Source: Afipia sp. (GTDB lineage Bacteria > Pseudomonadota > Alphaproteobacteria > Rhizobiales > Xanthobacteraceae). Taken from it: a DNA stretch of 64,000 nucleotides. Every line of letters begins with the position of its first letter. The stretch's first letter is position 1. The translations under genes and the position numbers were made by a program. The notes below the pieces were generated by a model. That model was not told where the DNA came from. It ran no database searches and saw only the letters and a program-made list of their open reading frames with translations. Positions 38,165-46,203 of the stretch are shown in pieces. The stretch spans positions 371,162 to 435,161 of the forward strand of contig JANINQ010000001.1 of the NCBI GenBank assembly GCA_024508675.1, given 5' to 3'.

Positions 38165-39303
38165 GCGGCGCTCCCTTGCGAAAGCGCTTCGATCCAGATC
38201 GAGAAACCCACGGCGGGGATCGGTTCGCGCGCGCCGAGCCGGGTCAGCAGTCCGTCGTAGCGTCCGCCGCCGACCAGCGGCTCCGCGCCGTTGCCCTTGG
38301 CGTGCAATTCGAATTCGAAGCCGGTGTAATAGTCAAGGCCGCGTCCGAACGCGGTGGAAAAACGAATAGTCTTTGTGTCGATGCCGCGTGTGGCCATGAA
38401 TTTGGTGCGGCTTTCGAACTGGTCGATGGCAGCACTCAGATCGAGCTTCGCGTCCGAGGCCAGCTTGCGCATTTGTTTTGCCGCGTCATCAGGCTCGCCC
38501 GCGATGCCGAGGAAGCGCTCGATCAGTTGCAGCGCGTCGCGTGGCAGCGCGCCGCCTTTCAGAGTGGATTGTTCAAGGAAGCGGTCGGCGATTTCCGACA
38601 CCGTACGTCCGCCGACATTGCTGGTGCCGGCGATCGACATCAGGTCGGTGACCAGTGCCAGCGCGGCCTTGCGGTCCGAGCCTGCGAGGGCTGCGAGTAC
38701 GCCTTCATATTCATTGCGAGTCTTGCCGGTTTCCAGCGTCAGGCGCTGCAGGTCCTGCGCCAGCGAAATCTTGCGGTTGAAATCCTTGATCAGCCGCCGC
38801 TTCCACACTGGATAGAGATCAAGCGCCTCGATCAGCGCCGCAAACAACGCGACGTCGCCGGTGCGGATGTCGAGACTGGTGACACCGAAGGCACGCGCGG
38901 CTTCCACACCGAGCGCAAGCATTTCGGCATCGGCTGCGGCGCGGTCCTGCCGCCCGAACGATTCCACGCCGGCCTGATTGAATTCACTGGCGCAGCCGCC
39001 GCGATAACGGAACACGGGGCCAAGGTAATAGAAGCCCGCAGGCGCGCCCGCGCGGGGGGACGCGAGATAGTCGCGGGCCACCGGAATGGTGAGGTCCGGC
39101 CGCAGGCACAGTTCTTCACCAGTCACGTCGGTGGTCAGGTACAGGCTCTTGCGGATGTCCTCGCCGGACAGGTCGAGAAAGGGTTCGGCCGGCTGCAGGA
39201 TCGGCGGGCGCGCATGAGTGTAGCCAGCCCGCGCAAATGTCTGCAGCAAGGCCTCCGCCCGTGCGGCGGACCCGGTCGCGGATGCGGCACTGGTCTGGCT
39301 CAT
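38161..39303 (-). CDS. hisZ: HisZ, ATP phosphoribosyltransferase regulatory subunit
   Basis: 380 residues. Class II aminoacyl-tRNA synthetase fold without the anticodon domain: [64 protein letters not shown] and the late [26 protein letters not shown]. Like HisZ it lacks the histidine-tRNA ligase C-terminal part, so it should bind histidine and regulate HisG. First gene of the hisZ-hisG pair. Confidence 0.9.
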   Translation of the reverse strand: MSQTSAASATGSAARAEALLQTFARAGYTHARPPILQPAEPFLDLSGEDIRKSLYLTTDVTGEELCLRPDLTIPVARDYLASPRAGAPAGFYYLGPVFRYRGGCASEFNQAGVESFGRQDRAAADAEMLALGVEAARAFGVTSLDIRTGDVALFAALIEALDLYPVWKRRLIKDFNRKISLAQDLQRLTLETGKTRNEYEGVLAALAGSDRKAALALVTDLMSIAGTSNVGGRTVSEIADRFLEQSTLKGGALPRDALQLIERFLGIAGEPDDAAKQMRKLASDAKLDLSAAIDQFESRTKFMATRGIDTKTIRFSTAFGRGLDYYTGFEFELHAKGNGAEPLVGGGRYDGLLTRLGAREPIPAVGFSIWIEALSQGSAA

Positions 39304-39421
39304 TTTTCAGGTATCCAACGCGTGTAAAAAGCTAGAATCGGCAGTCCCTTAACACGGGAATGTGCGGGTTTCGACGACGATCCGGAAAAGGGCTTAATGA
39401 GAGCTCGCCCGGAATGCAACC

Positions 39422-40177
39422 TCAGCGTGCAATCGTGCTGCCCCAGTCGCCGAGCGCGGTCTGTACCACAGCCAGGGCCGCAACAGCAGCGGTATCCGCG
39501 CGCAGGATTCGCGGACCCAGCGCCAGGCGGACCACATGAGGCTGCTTCAAGAGCAGGGCGCGTTCGTCTTCGGCGAATCCGCCTTCGGGACCGATCAGCA
39601 CGTCCGTGCCATGGCTGGCGTCGGCGCCGGCAAACGCCGCCATCGGATCGGAGATCGGGGCGTCCTCATCGCAAAACACCAGCAGGCGCTGGCCATCGCG
39701 CGATCCGAGCCAGCGCTCGAGGGATTCCGGTTCATGGACCTCTGCAAGGCTGAGAATGCCGCATTGCTCCGCAGCCTCGATCACGTTGGCGCGCATCCGC
39801 TCGACGTTGATGCGGCTTGCCTGGGTATGCCGCGTCGTCACCGGCCGCAGCGCTGCGGCCCCCATTTCAACGGCCTTTTGCGCCATGTAATCGAGCCGCG
39901 CGTGCTTGAGCGGCGCGAACACGTAGTGCAGGTCGGGCAGGGAGTCCTGTGCGCGAACCTGGCTGACGATTTCGGCACGGTCCGGCCGCTTGCGGCCAGC
40001 GAGCGTTGCCTGCCATTCGCCGTCGCGGCCATTGAATACCAGCACGGTGTCGCCTGCATTCAGCCGCAGCACGTTGCCGAGATAGTTGGACTGGTCGCGG
40101 TCGAGCGCGATGCCTGTCCCTGCTGCAAGCGGGGCATCGACGAAAAGCCGGGGGCTGCGAAAATCGAGTTTGGGCAT
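39422..40177 (-). CDS. rsmE: RsmE, 16S rRNA m3U1498 methyltransferase
   Basis: 251 residues. N-terminal PUA-like domain (RLFVDAPLAAGTGIALDRDQSNYLGNVLRLNAGDTV) and C-terminal SPOUT knot with VLIGPEGGFAEDE and the last motif ALGPRILRADTAAVAALAVVQ. It methylates N3 of U1498 in 16S rRNA. Upstream gene on the same strand reaches no operon; hisZ starts 118 bases downstream with its own leader. Confidence 0.94.
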   Translation of the reverse strand: MPKLDFRSPRLFVDAPLAAGTGIALDRDQSNYLGNVLRLNAGDTVLVFNGRDGEWQATLAGRKRPDRAEIVSQVRAQDSLPDLHYVFAPLKHARLDYMAQKAVEMGAAALRPVTTRHTQASRINVERMRANVIEAAEQCGILSLAEVHEPESLERWLGSRDGQRLLVFCDEDAPISDPMAAFAGADASHGTDVLIGPEGGFAEDERALLLKQPHVVRLALGPRILRADTAAVAALAVVQTALGDWGSTIAR

Positions 40178-40343
40178 CGGGCCAATCCGTTAATTTCCTG
40201 CTTTCTAGCCGAATGATTGCAAATTGGCAGCCGATTGGGCGGCGAACTGCCGCGCTGCTGCCGGATTCATCGGGTTGTTAAGCGACAGCGAGAATCGTAA
40301 AAGCCCTTCCTTAAGGACACCGGAACCCGCCGGAGGAGAATCC

Positions 40344-41048
40344 GTGACCGCCACCCGTTCCATCGCATTGCTGGTTGCCGCCGCGTTCGTCATGCAGGCT
40401 GCGGATGTCCGCGCCCAGGGCGCGTTTCCGGCGCCGCTGCCCGGACAGTCCGGCGCCCCAGCTCCTGCGAACAACGCGTCTCCGTTTCCCCCGGTGAACA
40501 GTGCGCCGGCGGCCTCGCCATTTCCGCCGGTCAACGGCGCCACGGCTGCGCCGATGCGGCCAGCGCCGTCGCCGAGCGCCTTTACGAGCGGTGCGCCTCC
40601 GGTCGGAGGCACCGGCTTCGGCCCGCCGCAAGGTGGCCCGCCTCCCGGCGCAGAGGAATGTCAAAAAGGCTTCCTGCCGCTGCGCGCGGACGCCGAAGCC
40701 AAGGCCAAGCTGATTCAGGCTGCCGGCAAGCGCAAGGCGCCGCCGCAGGAGGCCTGCAAGCTGATCGGCAATTTCGCGCAGGCCGAAACCAAGATGATCA
40801 AGTTCGTCGAAAGCCACATGCAGAAGTGCGGCATTCCTGCGCAGGTCGCTGATCAGATGAAAAAGGGCCACGCCAATACCACCCAGCTTCAGCAGCGGGT
40901 CTGTTCGGCTGCGCAGCAACAGCAAGCTGGACCGGCAGGTCCGAGCTTGAGCGAAGCGCTCGGCTCGGCGTCCTTGCCCGAAGCCAAGCCGCTGAAGCGT
41001 GGCGGCAGCACCTTCGACACGTTGAACGGCAACGTGCTGACCCGCTAA
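40344..41048 (+). CDS. Secreted Pro/Ala-rich protein of unknown function
   Basis: 234 residues from GTG 40344, fixed by a strong GGAGGAG six bases upstream; the track ORF start at 40224 is rejected. Signal peptide TATRSIALLVAAAFVMQAADVRA-QG. About residues 25-105 are Pro/Ala/Gly-rich with a repeated FPPVN unit. The C-terminal part has three Cys (ECQKGFLPLRADAEAKAKLIQAAG, EACKLIGNFAQAETKMIKFVESHMQKCGIP) and conserved-looking helices. Known informally from this bacterial group without a role. ubiA follows after 25 bases. Confidence 0.75.
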   Translation: MTATRSIALLVAAAFVMQAADVRAQGAFPAPLPGQSGAPAPANNASPFPPVNSAPAASPFPPVNGATAAPMRPAPSPSAFTSGAPPVGGTGFGPPQGGPPPGAEECQKGFLPLRADAEAKAKLIQAAGKRKAPPQEACKLIGNFAQAETKMIKFVESHMQKCGIPAQVADQMKKGHANTTQLQQRVCSAAQQQQAGPAGPSLSEALGSASLPEAKPLKRGGSTFDTLNGNVLTR

Positions 41049-41073
41049 ATTGCTCTGACCGAAAAGGGTTGCG

Positions 41074-42006
41074 ATGAGCAACGCCGCAGCCCCCGTCGCC
41101 GACTCCACCGCCAACTGGGTCGATACCCACGCGCCGGTCTGGATGCGGCCTTACCTTCGATTGTCGCGCTTCGACCGGCCGATCGGCTGGTGGCTCCTGC
41201 TGATGCCATGCTGGTGGTCGGCTGCACTGGCAGCAGGCATTGCGCGCGATCTGCACAGTCTGCCGCTGGTTATTGTGCTGTTCTTGATCGGCGCGATGGT
41301 GATGCGCGGTGCGGGCTGCACATGGAACGACATCACCGACCGCAAACTGGACGCCAAGGTCGAGCGCACGCGCTCGCGGCCGATCCCGGCGGGGCAGGTG
41401 AGCGTGGCGCAGGCCGCGGCATTTCTTGTGTTGCAGGCGCTGGTCGGATTGGCGGTGCTGCTCCAGTTCAACCGCTTCGCGATATGGACCGGGATCGCAT
41501 CGCTCGTCATTGTCGCGGTCTATCCCTTCATGAAGCGCATCACCTACTGGCCGCAGGTCACCCTTGGTCTTGCGTTCTCATGGGGCGCGCTGATGGGGTT
41601 CGCCGTGATTCTCGGGCGGATCGATGCCACGGCGCTGGTGCTGTATGCCGGATCGATCGCATGGGTGATCGCCTACGACACGATCTATGCGCATCAGGAC
41701 ACCGAAGACGACATTCTGGTCGGGATCAAATCGACTGCGTTGCTGTTCGGCGAACAGACGCAACTGGCGCTGACGATTTTCTACAGTCTGGCCGTGGCGC
41801 TGATCGGCGTCGCGTTGTGGCTCGGCGGATCGGGATGGTTTGCGTGGATCGGTCTTGCAGCCTTTGCCACGCATCTGGTCTGGCAGGTGCGGACCATCCG
41901 GATCGATGATTCCGCATTGTGTCTGCGGCTGTTCAAATCGAACCGCAATGCAGGCCTGATGCTGTTCGCAGGCCTGCTCGCCGATGCGGTGTTGCGCAGC
42001 GCCTGA
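41074..42006 (+). CDS. ubiA: UbiA, 4-hydroxybenzoate polyprenyltransferase
   Basis: 310 residues, about eight membrane helices. Both Asp-rich motifs are present: WNDITDRKLDAKVERTRSRP (NDxxDxxxD, first) and YDTIYAHQDTEDDILVG (DxxxD, second). It joins the isoprenoid tail to 4-hydroxybenzoate in ubiquinone synthesis. Convergent with the DUF6101 gene (two bases between stops). Confidence 0.94.
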   Translation: MSNAAAPVADSTANWVDTHAPVWMRPYLRLSRFDRPIGWWLLLMPCWWSAALAAGIARDLHSLPLVIVLFLIGAMVMRGAGCTWNDITDRKLDAKVERTRSRPIPAGQVSVAQAAAFLVLQALVGLAVLLQFNRFAIWTGIASLVIVAVYPFMKRITYWPQVTLGLAFSWGALMGFAVILGRIDATALVLYAGSIAWVIAYDTIYAHQDTEDDILVGIKSTALLFGEQTQLALTIFYSLAVALIGVALWLGGSGWFAWIGLAAFATHLVWQVRTIRIDDSALCLRLFKSNRNAGLMLFAGLLADAVLRSA

Positions 42007-42008
42007 TC

Positions 42009-42554
42009 TTAGTTTCGTGCGATGATCTCGCGCTCGCCGCGATGGACAGCCTGTGCCGCGGCAGCACGTCCGGCCTTGCGGCGGACAAGAAACTTCGGGC
42101 GGCGATCCTTGATGATGTTGCGGCGGCGGCGACGCGGCGCCGGTTCACGCGCGGCATCGGTCTCGTCCTCGATCTGCGGCAGGGCGAACAGGTCGCCCCA
42201 CATCTGCCAGGCGAGATCGAGTTGCAGCTCATCTGCAGTCACCAGCAGCGGCACCGACAGCGACGGATCGCTGTGCACCATAACGAGTGCACGCCCGTCG
42301 TTGGTTTCGCGGCAGGCGATACCGAGAAAATCGCGGACACGAACATTGATCGCCATGCGGATGCCGCCGACGGCACGGCGCACGGTAACGCGTTCGCGAT
42401 GAATTTCGATATGCCTGACGCCGCCATCGGCGCGGCCATCGCGCGCTTGAAAGCTGACGGGCAGGGAATGGGGGTCGAGCTGCAACATGCAGCTCGACCC
42501 GGCGGGTTGCACCCCACCGACTCCGAATTGACGCCTCACGGTCTTATCTCCCAC
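42009..42554 (-). CDS. DUF6101-family protein
   Basis: 181 residues from GTG 42554. N-terminal half is beta-rich (CMLQLDPHSLPVSFQARDG, VRHIEIHRERVTVRRAVGGIRMAINV, YRGVAC-like LGIACRE), then VMVHSDPSLSVPLLVTADELQLDLAWQMWGDLFALP. The C-terminal third is Arg-rich (REPAPRRRRRNIIKDRRPKFLVRRK). The family is uncharacterised; the basic tail could bind nucleic acid or membranes. Confidence 0.75.
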   Translation of the reverse strand: MGDKTVRRQFGVGGVQPAGSSCMLQLDPHSLPVSFQARDGRADGGVRHIEIHRERVTVRRAVGGIRMAINVRVRDFLGIACRETNDGRALVMVHSDPSLSVPLLVTADELQLDLAWQMWGDLFALPQIEDETDAAREPAPRRRRRNIIKDRRPKFLVRRKAGRAAAAQAVHRGEREIIARN

Positions 42555-42813
42555 GCCGGAATTATGTTCCCGGTCGATGGGAGGAGCATGCCAGAGCGAT
42601 GTCCGAATCCGCTTAAGAAGGCTGGTTAATCGTCTCTCACTGCGATTGCTTCAGTTCTCATGATTGACGGGAGGTTGGCGCGGATGCTTGACGAGATGTT
42701 GCCAGGGGGCGGCAAATATCTGCCCTGCGGGGCCGGAAAATGCTTGAAGTCCGCGTAAAACAGGCACATCTCATGATACGTTGCATTCGTCTTCAAGCCT
42801 CGGGAATCTGTTT

Positions 42814-44211
42814 GTGAACTCTTCACCAAACGCATCATTGTCGCCGTCGCAAAAATCAACCGCATCCGGATTGCTCGATCAGACCGCTTTGAGCGAACTC
42901 GCGCAGCGTCTTGTCGAAGCCGCGAAGCGCGCGGGCGCGGATGCCGCGGATGCCATTGCGGTGCGCGGCGTGTCGCAAGGCGTTGAAATCCGCGAAGGCA
43001 AGGTTGAGGAATCCGAGCGATCAGAAGGTGACGACATCGGCCTGCGTGTGTTTGTCGGAAAACGACAGGCAGTGGTGTCGAGCAGCGACATCGGCGGCGA
43101 TGTTGCAATACTTGCCGAGCGCGCGGTCGCGATGGCGAAGGTGTCGCCCGACGATGAATATGTCGGTCTCGCCGATCCGGCGCTGCTGGCCAGACAGTTT
43201 CCTGATCTCGATCTGCTCGATCCGCAGATGCCGTCTGTCGCTGAACTCGAGCGGCGCGCGCTGGAAGCGGAAACTGCGGCGCTGGCGGTCAAGGGTGTGT
43301 CGAAGTCCGGCGGGTCATCCGCCTCGTCCGGCATCGGCGGCATGGTGCTTGTGACATCGACCGGCTTTCACGGATCGTATCTGCGATCGAGCCAGAGCGT
43401 CTCAGCCGTGGCGATTGCCGGTGAGGGCACCGGCATGGAGCGTGATTACGACTTCACCTCCGCGATCCATGGCTCCGATCTCGAACCGGCTTCGAGTGTT
43501 GGCAAGCGTGCGGGCGAGCGCACCGTGGCGCGGCTTAATCCGCGCAAGGTCGCGACCTGCAAGGCGCCGGTGGTGTTCGATCCGCGCGTCTCGAATTCCC
43601 TGGTGGGCCATCTGGTCGGTGCGGTGAACGGTGCCTCGATCGCGCGCAAGACCAGCTTCCTGAAAGATCGTCTCGGTCAGCAACTGTTCGATAAAAGTAT
43701 CCGTATCATTGACGATCCGTTGCGCGTGCGCGGGATGCGTTCGCAGGCGTTCGATTCCGACGGTGTCGCGACAAAGAAACTCGCCATCATTGACGAAGGC
43801 GTGCTGACCACATGGCTGCTGGATTCTGCGACCGCGCGTGAACTCGGCATGGCCACAACGGGTCACGCCCATCGCGGCGTCTCGTCATCGCCGTCCCCGG
43901 GTCCGTACAATCTTCATCTTGAAGCGGGCTCGGTATCGCCGGAGGACCTGATCTCCGACATCAAGGATGGGTTCTACGTCACCGACCTGATCGGCTCCGG
44001 CGTCAATGGCGTGACCGGTGATTACAGCCGCGGCGCCGCCGGCTTCTGGATCGAGAACGGCAAGCTCACCTATGCGGTGAGTGAAGTGACCATCGCGGGT
44101 CATCTGCTTGAAATCTTCAAGGCGATGGTTCCGGCCAACGATCTGACATTCAAGTACGGCGTCAACGCGCCGACCGTTCGAATCGGGGAATTGACGATTG
44201 CTGGACGCTGA
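42814..44211 (+). CDS. pmbA: TldE/PmbA-family metalloprotease-like protein
   Basis: 465 residues from GTG 42814 (GGGAA nine bases upstream); the track uses TTG 42781. Family blocks are LVEAAKRAGADAADAIAVRG, DDIGLRVFVGKRQAVVSSSD, DFTSAIHGSDLEPASSVGKRAGERTVARL, the VVFDPRVSNSLVGHL stretch and GSGVNGVTGDYSRGAAGFWIENG near the end. TldD/TldE dimers cleave peptides (microcin B17, CcdA); TldE itself lacks the zinc site. tldD is not in the window. The next gene begins inside its last codons. Confidence 0.88.
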   Translation: MNSSPNASLSPSQKSTASGLLDQTALSELAQRLVEAAKRAGADAADAIAVRGVSQGVEIREGKVEESERSEGDDIGLRVFVGKRQAVVSSSDIGGDVAILAERAVAMAKVSPDDEYVGLADPALLARQFPDLDLLDPQMPSVAELERRALEAETAALAVKGVSKSGGSSASSGIGGMVLVTSTGFHGSYLRSSQSVSAVAIAGEGTGMERDYDFTSAIHGSDLEPASSVGKRAGERTVARLNPRKVATCKAPVVFDPRVSNSLVGHLVGAVNGASIARKTSFLKDRLGQQLFDKSIRIIDDPLRVRGMRSQAFDSDGVATKKLAIIDEGVLTTWLLDSATARELGMATTGHAHRGVSSSPSPGPYNLHLEAGSVSPEDLISDIKDGFYVTDLIGSGVNGVTGDYSRGAAGFWIENGKLTYAVSEVTIAGHLLEIFKAMVPANDLTFKYGVNAPTVRIGELTIAGR

Positions 44212-45016
44212 TACCGAGATCGCTCATGCGGCGCTGACGCGCGACGCCGCTCTGCTCGAAGATGTGGTGCGGGAGGCGGGGGCGCTGGCGCTCGGCCTGT
44301 TTCGTACCGAGCTGAAGTCCTGGATCAAGGGAAAGTCGTCGCCCGTTTCGGAAGCCGACATCGCGGTGAATGACCTGATCGAGGCACGCCTGCGCGCGGC
44401 GACGCCGGACTATGGCTGGCTGTCGGAGGAAAGCGCCGACGATTCGGTGCGGCTTGGAAAATCGCTGACATGGATCGTCGATCCGATCGACGGCACCCGG
44501 GCCTATCTGGAGCGCCGGGACGACTGGTCGGTCTCGATCGCGCTGGTTGCCAATGGCATGCCGGTTCTGGGCGCGGTGTTCGCGCCGGCCAGCGGCGAAT
44601 TTTTTTTCGCAACGCGCGGGCAAGGGACCAGACTCAACGGCGCACCGGTGGCGGCGGCCCCGGGCGCGGCGATCAATTTTCCAAAAATTGCCGGGCCGAA
44701 GCCGCTGGTCGAGCGTCTTGGCGGCATGAAAGAGGGCGAAAGCCTCTATCCGCGGATCGGCTCACTGGCGCTGCGGCTGGTCAAAGTGGCGGAAGGGCGG
44801 CTCGATGCCGCATTCGCAGGCGGGAACAGCCGTGACTGGGACCTTGCAGCGGCCGACTTAATCGTGCACGAAGCGGGCGGGGAAATGACCTCACTGGCCG
44901 GCGAGCGTCTGGTTTATAATCAAACCGATGTTCGCCACGGATTGCTGGTGGCGGCGGGGCGTGCGCGGCACGCGCATATCGTGAAACATTTTCGGGAAAA
45001 CCCGATTCCGTGGTGA
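44198..45016 (+). CDS. CysQ/inositol-monophosphatase family phosphatase
   Basis: 272 residues from TTG 44198, overlapping the pmbA end by 14 bases. Metal-site motifs: SSPVSEADIAVNDLIEARL, WLSEESADD, WIVDPIDGTRAYLERRDDWSVSIAL (DPIDGT) and RDWDLAAADLIVHEAGG. Members act on inositol phosphates or 3'-phosphoadenosine 5'-phosphate; which one is unclear, and CysQ is favoured by the spacing. The paired-hairpin element follows. Confidence 0.85.
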   Translation: MLDADTEIAHAALTRDAALLEDVVREAGALALGLFRTELKSWIKGKSSPVSEADIAVNDLIEARLRAATPDYGWLSEESADDSVRLGKSLTWIVDPIDGTRAYLERRDDWSVSIALVANGMPVLGAVFAPASGEFFFATRGQGTRLNGAPVAAAPGAAINFPKIAGPKPLVERLGGMKEGESLYPRIGSLALRLVKVAEGRLDAAFAGGNSRDWDLAAADLIVHEAGGEMTSLAGERLVYNQTDVRHGLLVAAGRARHAHIVKHFRENPIPW

Positions 45017-45044
45017 TTGCGAGCATGCTTTTTGCTTGAGTTCA

Positions 45045-45213
45045 CTCGTATCGCCTATTGGAAGCTCCTGCGGCAGCAAGCTGCGATTCTCGTTCAGGAG
45101 CTTCCAATAGATAGCGATACGAGAATCATAAATTTGCTCGTGTCCCTTTGGCTCTGACATTCGTAAAAGAATTCGCTGCGATATGATACGAATGTCAGAG
45201 CCGGGACACGAGC
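45045..45213. repeat. Paired-hairpin intergenic element, copy 2
   Basis: Hairpin A (45045-45123): outer 10-bp stem CTCGTATCGC / GCGATACGAG, a 3-nt bulge ATA on the 3' arm, inner 16-bp perfect stem CTATTGGAAGCTCCTG, and a 24-nt loop with GGCAGCAAGCTGC. Hairpin B (45136-45213): outer 11-bp stem GCTCGTGTCCC / GGGACACGAGC, a 3-nt TTT bulge on the 5' arm, inner 16-bp perfect stem GGCTCTGACATTCGTA, and a 21-nt loop with ATTCGCTGCGATA. A 12-base A/T-rich spacer separates them. Bulge side, stem lengths and loop length match copy 1 at 30708-30873, while the inner stems are unrelated. GCTGC occupies positions 10-14 of the 21-nt B loop in both copies. Confidence 0.9.
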
Positions 45214-45241
45214 CGGTCCTTGGTTTTAGGAAAGCACCCTT

Positions 45242-45490
45242 ATGTCCGAAACTGTGCAACCGCAGTTGCTTCACCTTGTCATCGGCGGCGAGCTTCTCGA
45301 CCTCGATCATGTGACATTCAAGGATCTCGACAAGGTCGAGATCGTGGGACTGTTCCCGAATTACGCGACCGCCTATGCGGCGTGGAAGGGCAAGGCGCAG
45401 CAGACCGTCGATAACGCGCACATGCGTTATTTCATCGTCCATCTCCACCGGCTGCTCGATCCGGGCCAAGACACGAAATCTTCCACTTGA
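45242..45490 (+). CDS. DUF4170 protein
   Basis: 82 residues: LLHLVIGGELLDLDHVTFKDLDKVEIVGLFPNYATAYAAWKGKAQ, then MRYFIVHLHRLLDP. Small soluble alpha/beta protein of an uncharacterised family that commonly precedes the DUF374 acyltransferase and Kdo transferase genes in alphaproteobacteria, as here. Its stop overlaps the next start (TTGA). A role linked to lipid A assembly is inferred from context. Confidence 0.88.
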   Translation: MSETVQPQLLHLVIGGELLDLDHVTFKDLDKVEIVGLFPNYATAYAAWKGKAQQTVDNAHMRYFIVHLHRLLDPGQDTKSST

Positions 45491-46203
45491 GAGCCGCACT
45501 CCGAAAATTGGGCCGCGCAAGCTGGCTGCAGCATGTCGCGGGCTTCATCGCGGCCGAATTCCTGCGCTTTGTCTGGTTGACCAACCGCTTCACGCTGGAC
45601 CCGCCCGAGGTCTACAAGCACATGGAACCGGAAATGCCGCTGATCATCGGTTTCTGGCATGGCCACCATTTCATGATGCCGTTTCTCAAGCGCAGGGAAT
45701 ACAAGGCCAAGGTCCTGATCTCGCGCCATCGCGACGGCGAGATCAACGCTATCGCCGCAGAGCGCCTCAATGTCGGGACGGTGCGCGGCTCCGGCGATCA
45801 TGGCACCGAATTTCATCGCAAGGGCGGCGTTACCGCATTTAAGGCAATGCTGCGGGTGCTGGAAGACGAAAAGGTCAACATGGCGCTGACCGCTGACGTG
45901 CCGAAGGTGGCGCGCAAGGCGGGCCTCGGCATCATCATGCTGGCGCGGGAATCCGGCCGGCCGATCCTGCCGGTGGCGATTGCCACCAGCCGGTTCAAGC
46001 GGTTGAATAACTGGGACCGCTCGGTCATTCATTTGCCATTCGGACGCGGCGTGATCGCAGGCGCTGACCTGATCTGGGTGCCACGCGATGCGGACAACGA
46101 AACCATGCAGGCGTTGCGGCTGCAGCTCGAAGAACGGTTGAACGAACTGACGCGCCGGGCCTATACGCTGGTCGGCCGTCCGGACGAGGGCCTTCATGCC
46201 TAG
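45487..46203 (+). CDS. DUF374 lysophospholipid-acyltransferase-like protein
   Basis: 238 residues from TTG 45487, overlapping the DUF4170 stop. N-terminal membrane-associated helix (LQHVAGFIAAEFLRFVWL). FWHGHHFMMPF and SGDHGTEFHRKGGV are acyltransferase-type motifs, with LTADVPKVARKAGLGIIMLARESG after them. In alphaproteobacteria such enzymes (LpxXL/late acyltransferase-like) sit beside waaA and lpxK; a role in acylating lipid A is likely but unproven here. The waaA start overlaps its stop. Confidence 0.85.
   Translation: MRAALRKLGRASWLQHVAGFIAAEFLRFVWLTNRFTLDPPEVYKHMEPEMPLIIGFWHGHHFMMPFLKRREYKAKVLISRHRDGEINAIAAERLNVGTVRGSGDHGTEFHRKGGVTAFKAMLRVLEDEKVNMALTADVPKVARKAGLGIIMLARESGRPILPVAIATSRFKRLNNWDRSVIHLPFGRGVIAGADLIWVPRDADNETMQALRLQLEERLNELTRRAYTLVGRPDEGLHA

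Noticed and set aside
44198-44211. Frameshift between pmbA and the CysQ-like gene
   Set aside because: The 14-base overlap is a normal translational coupling; both proteins are full length.
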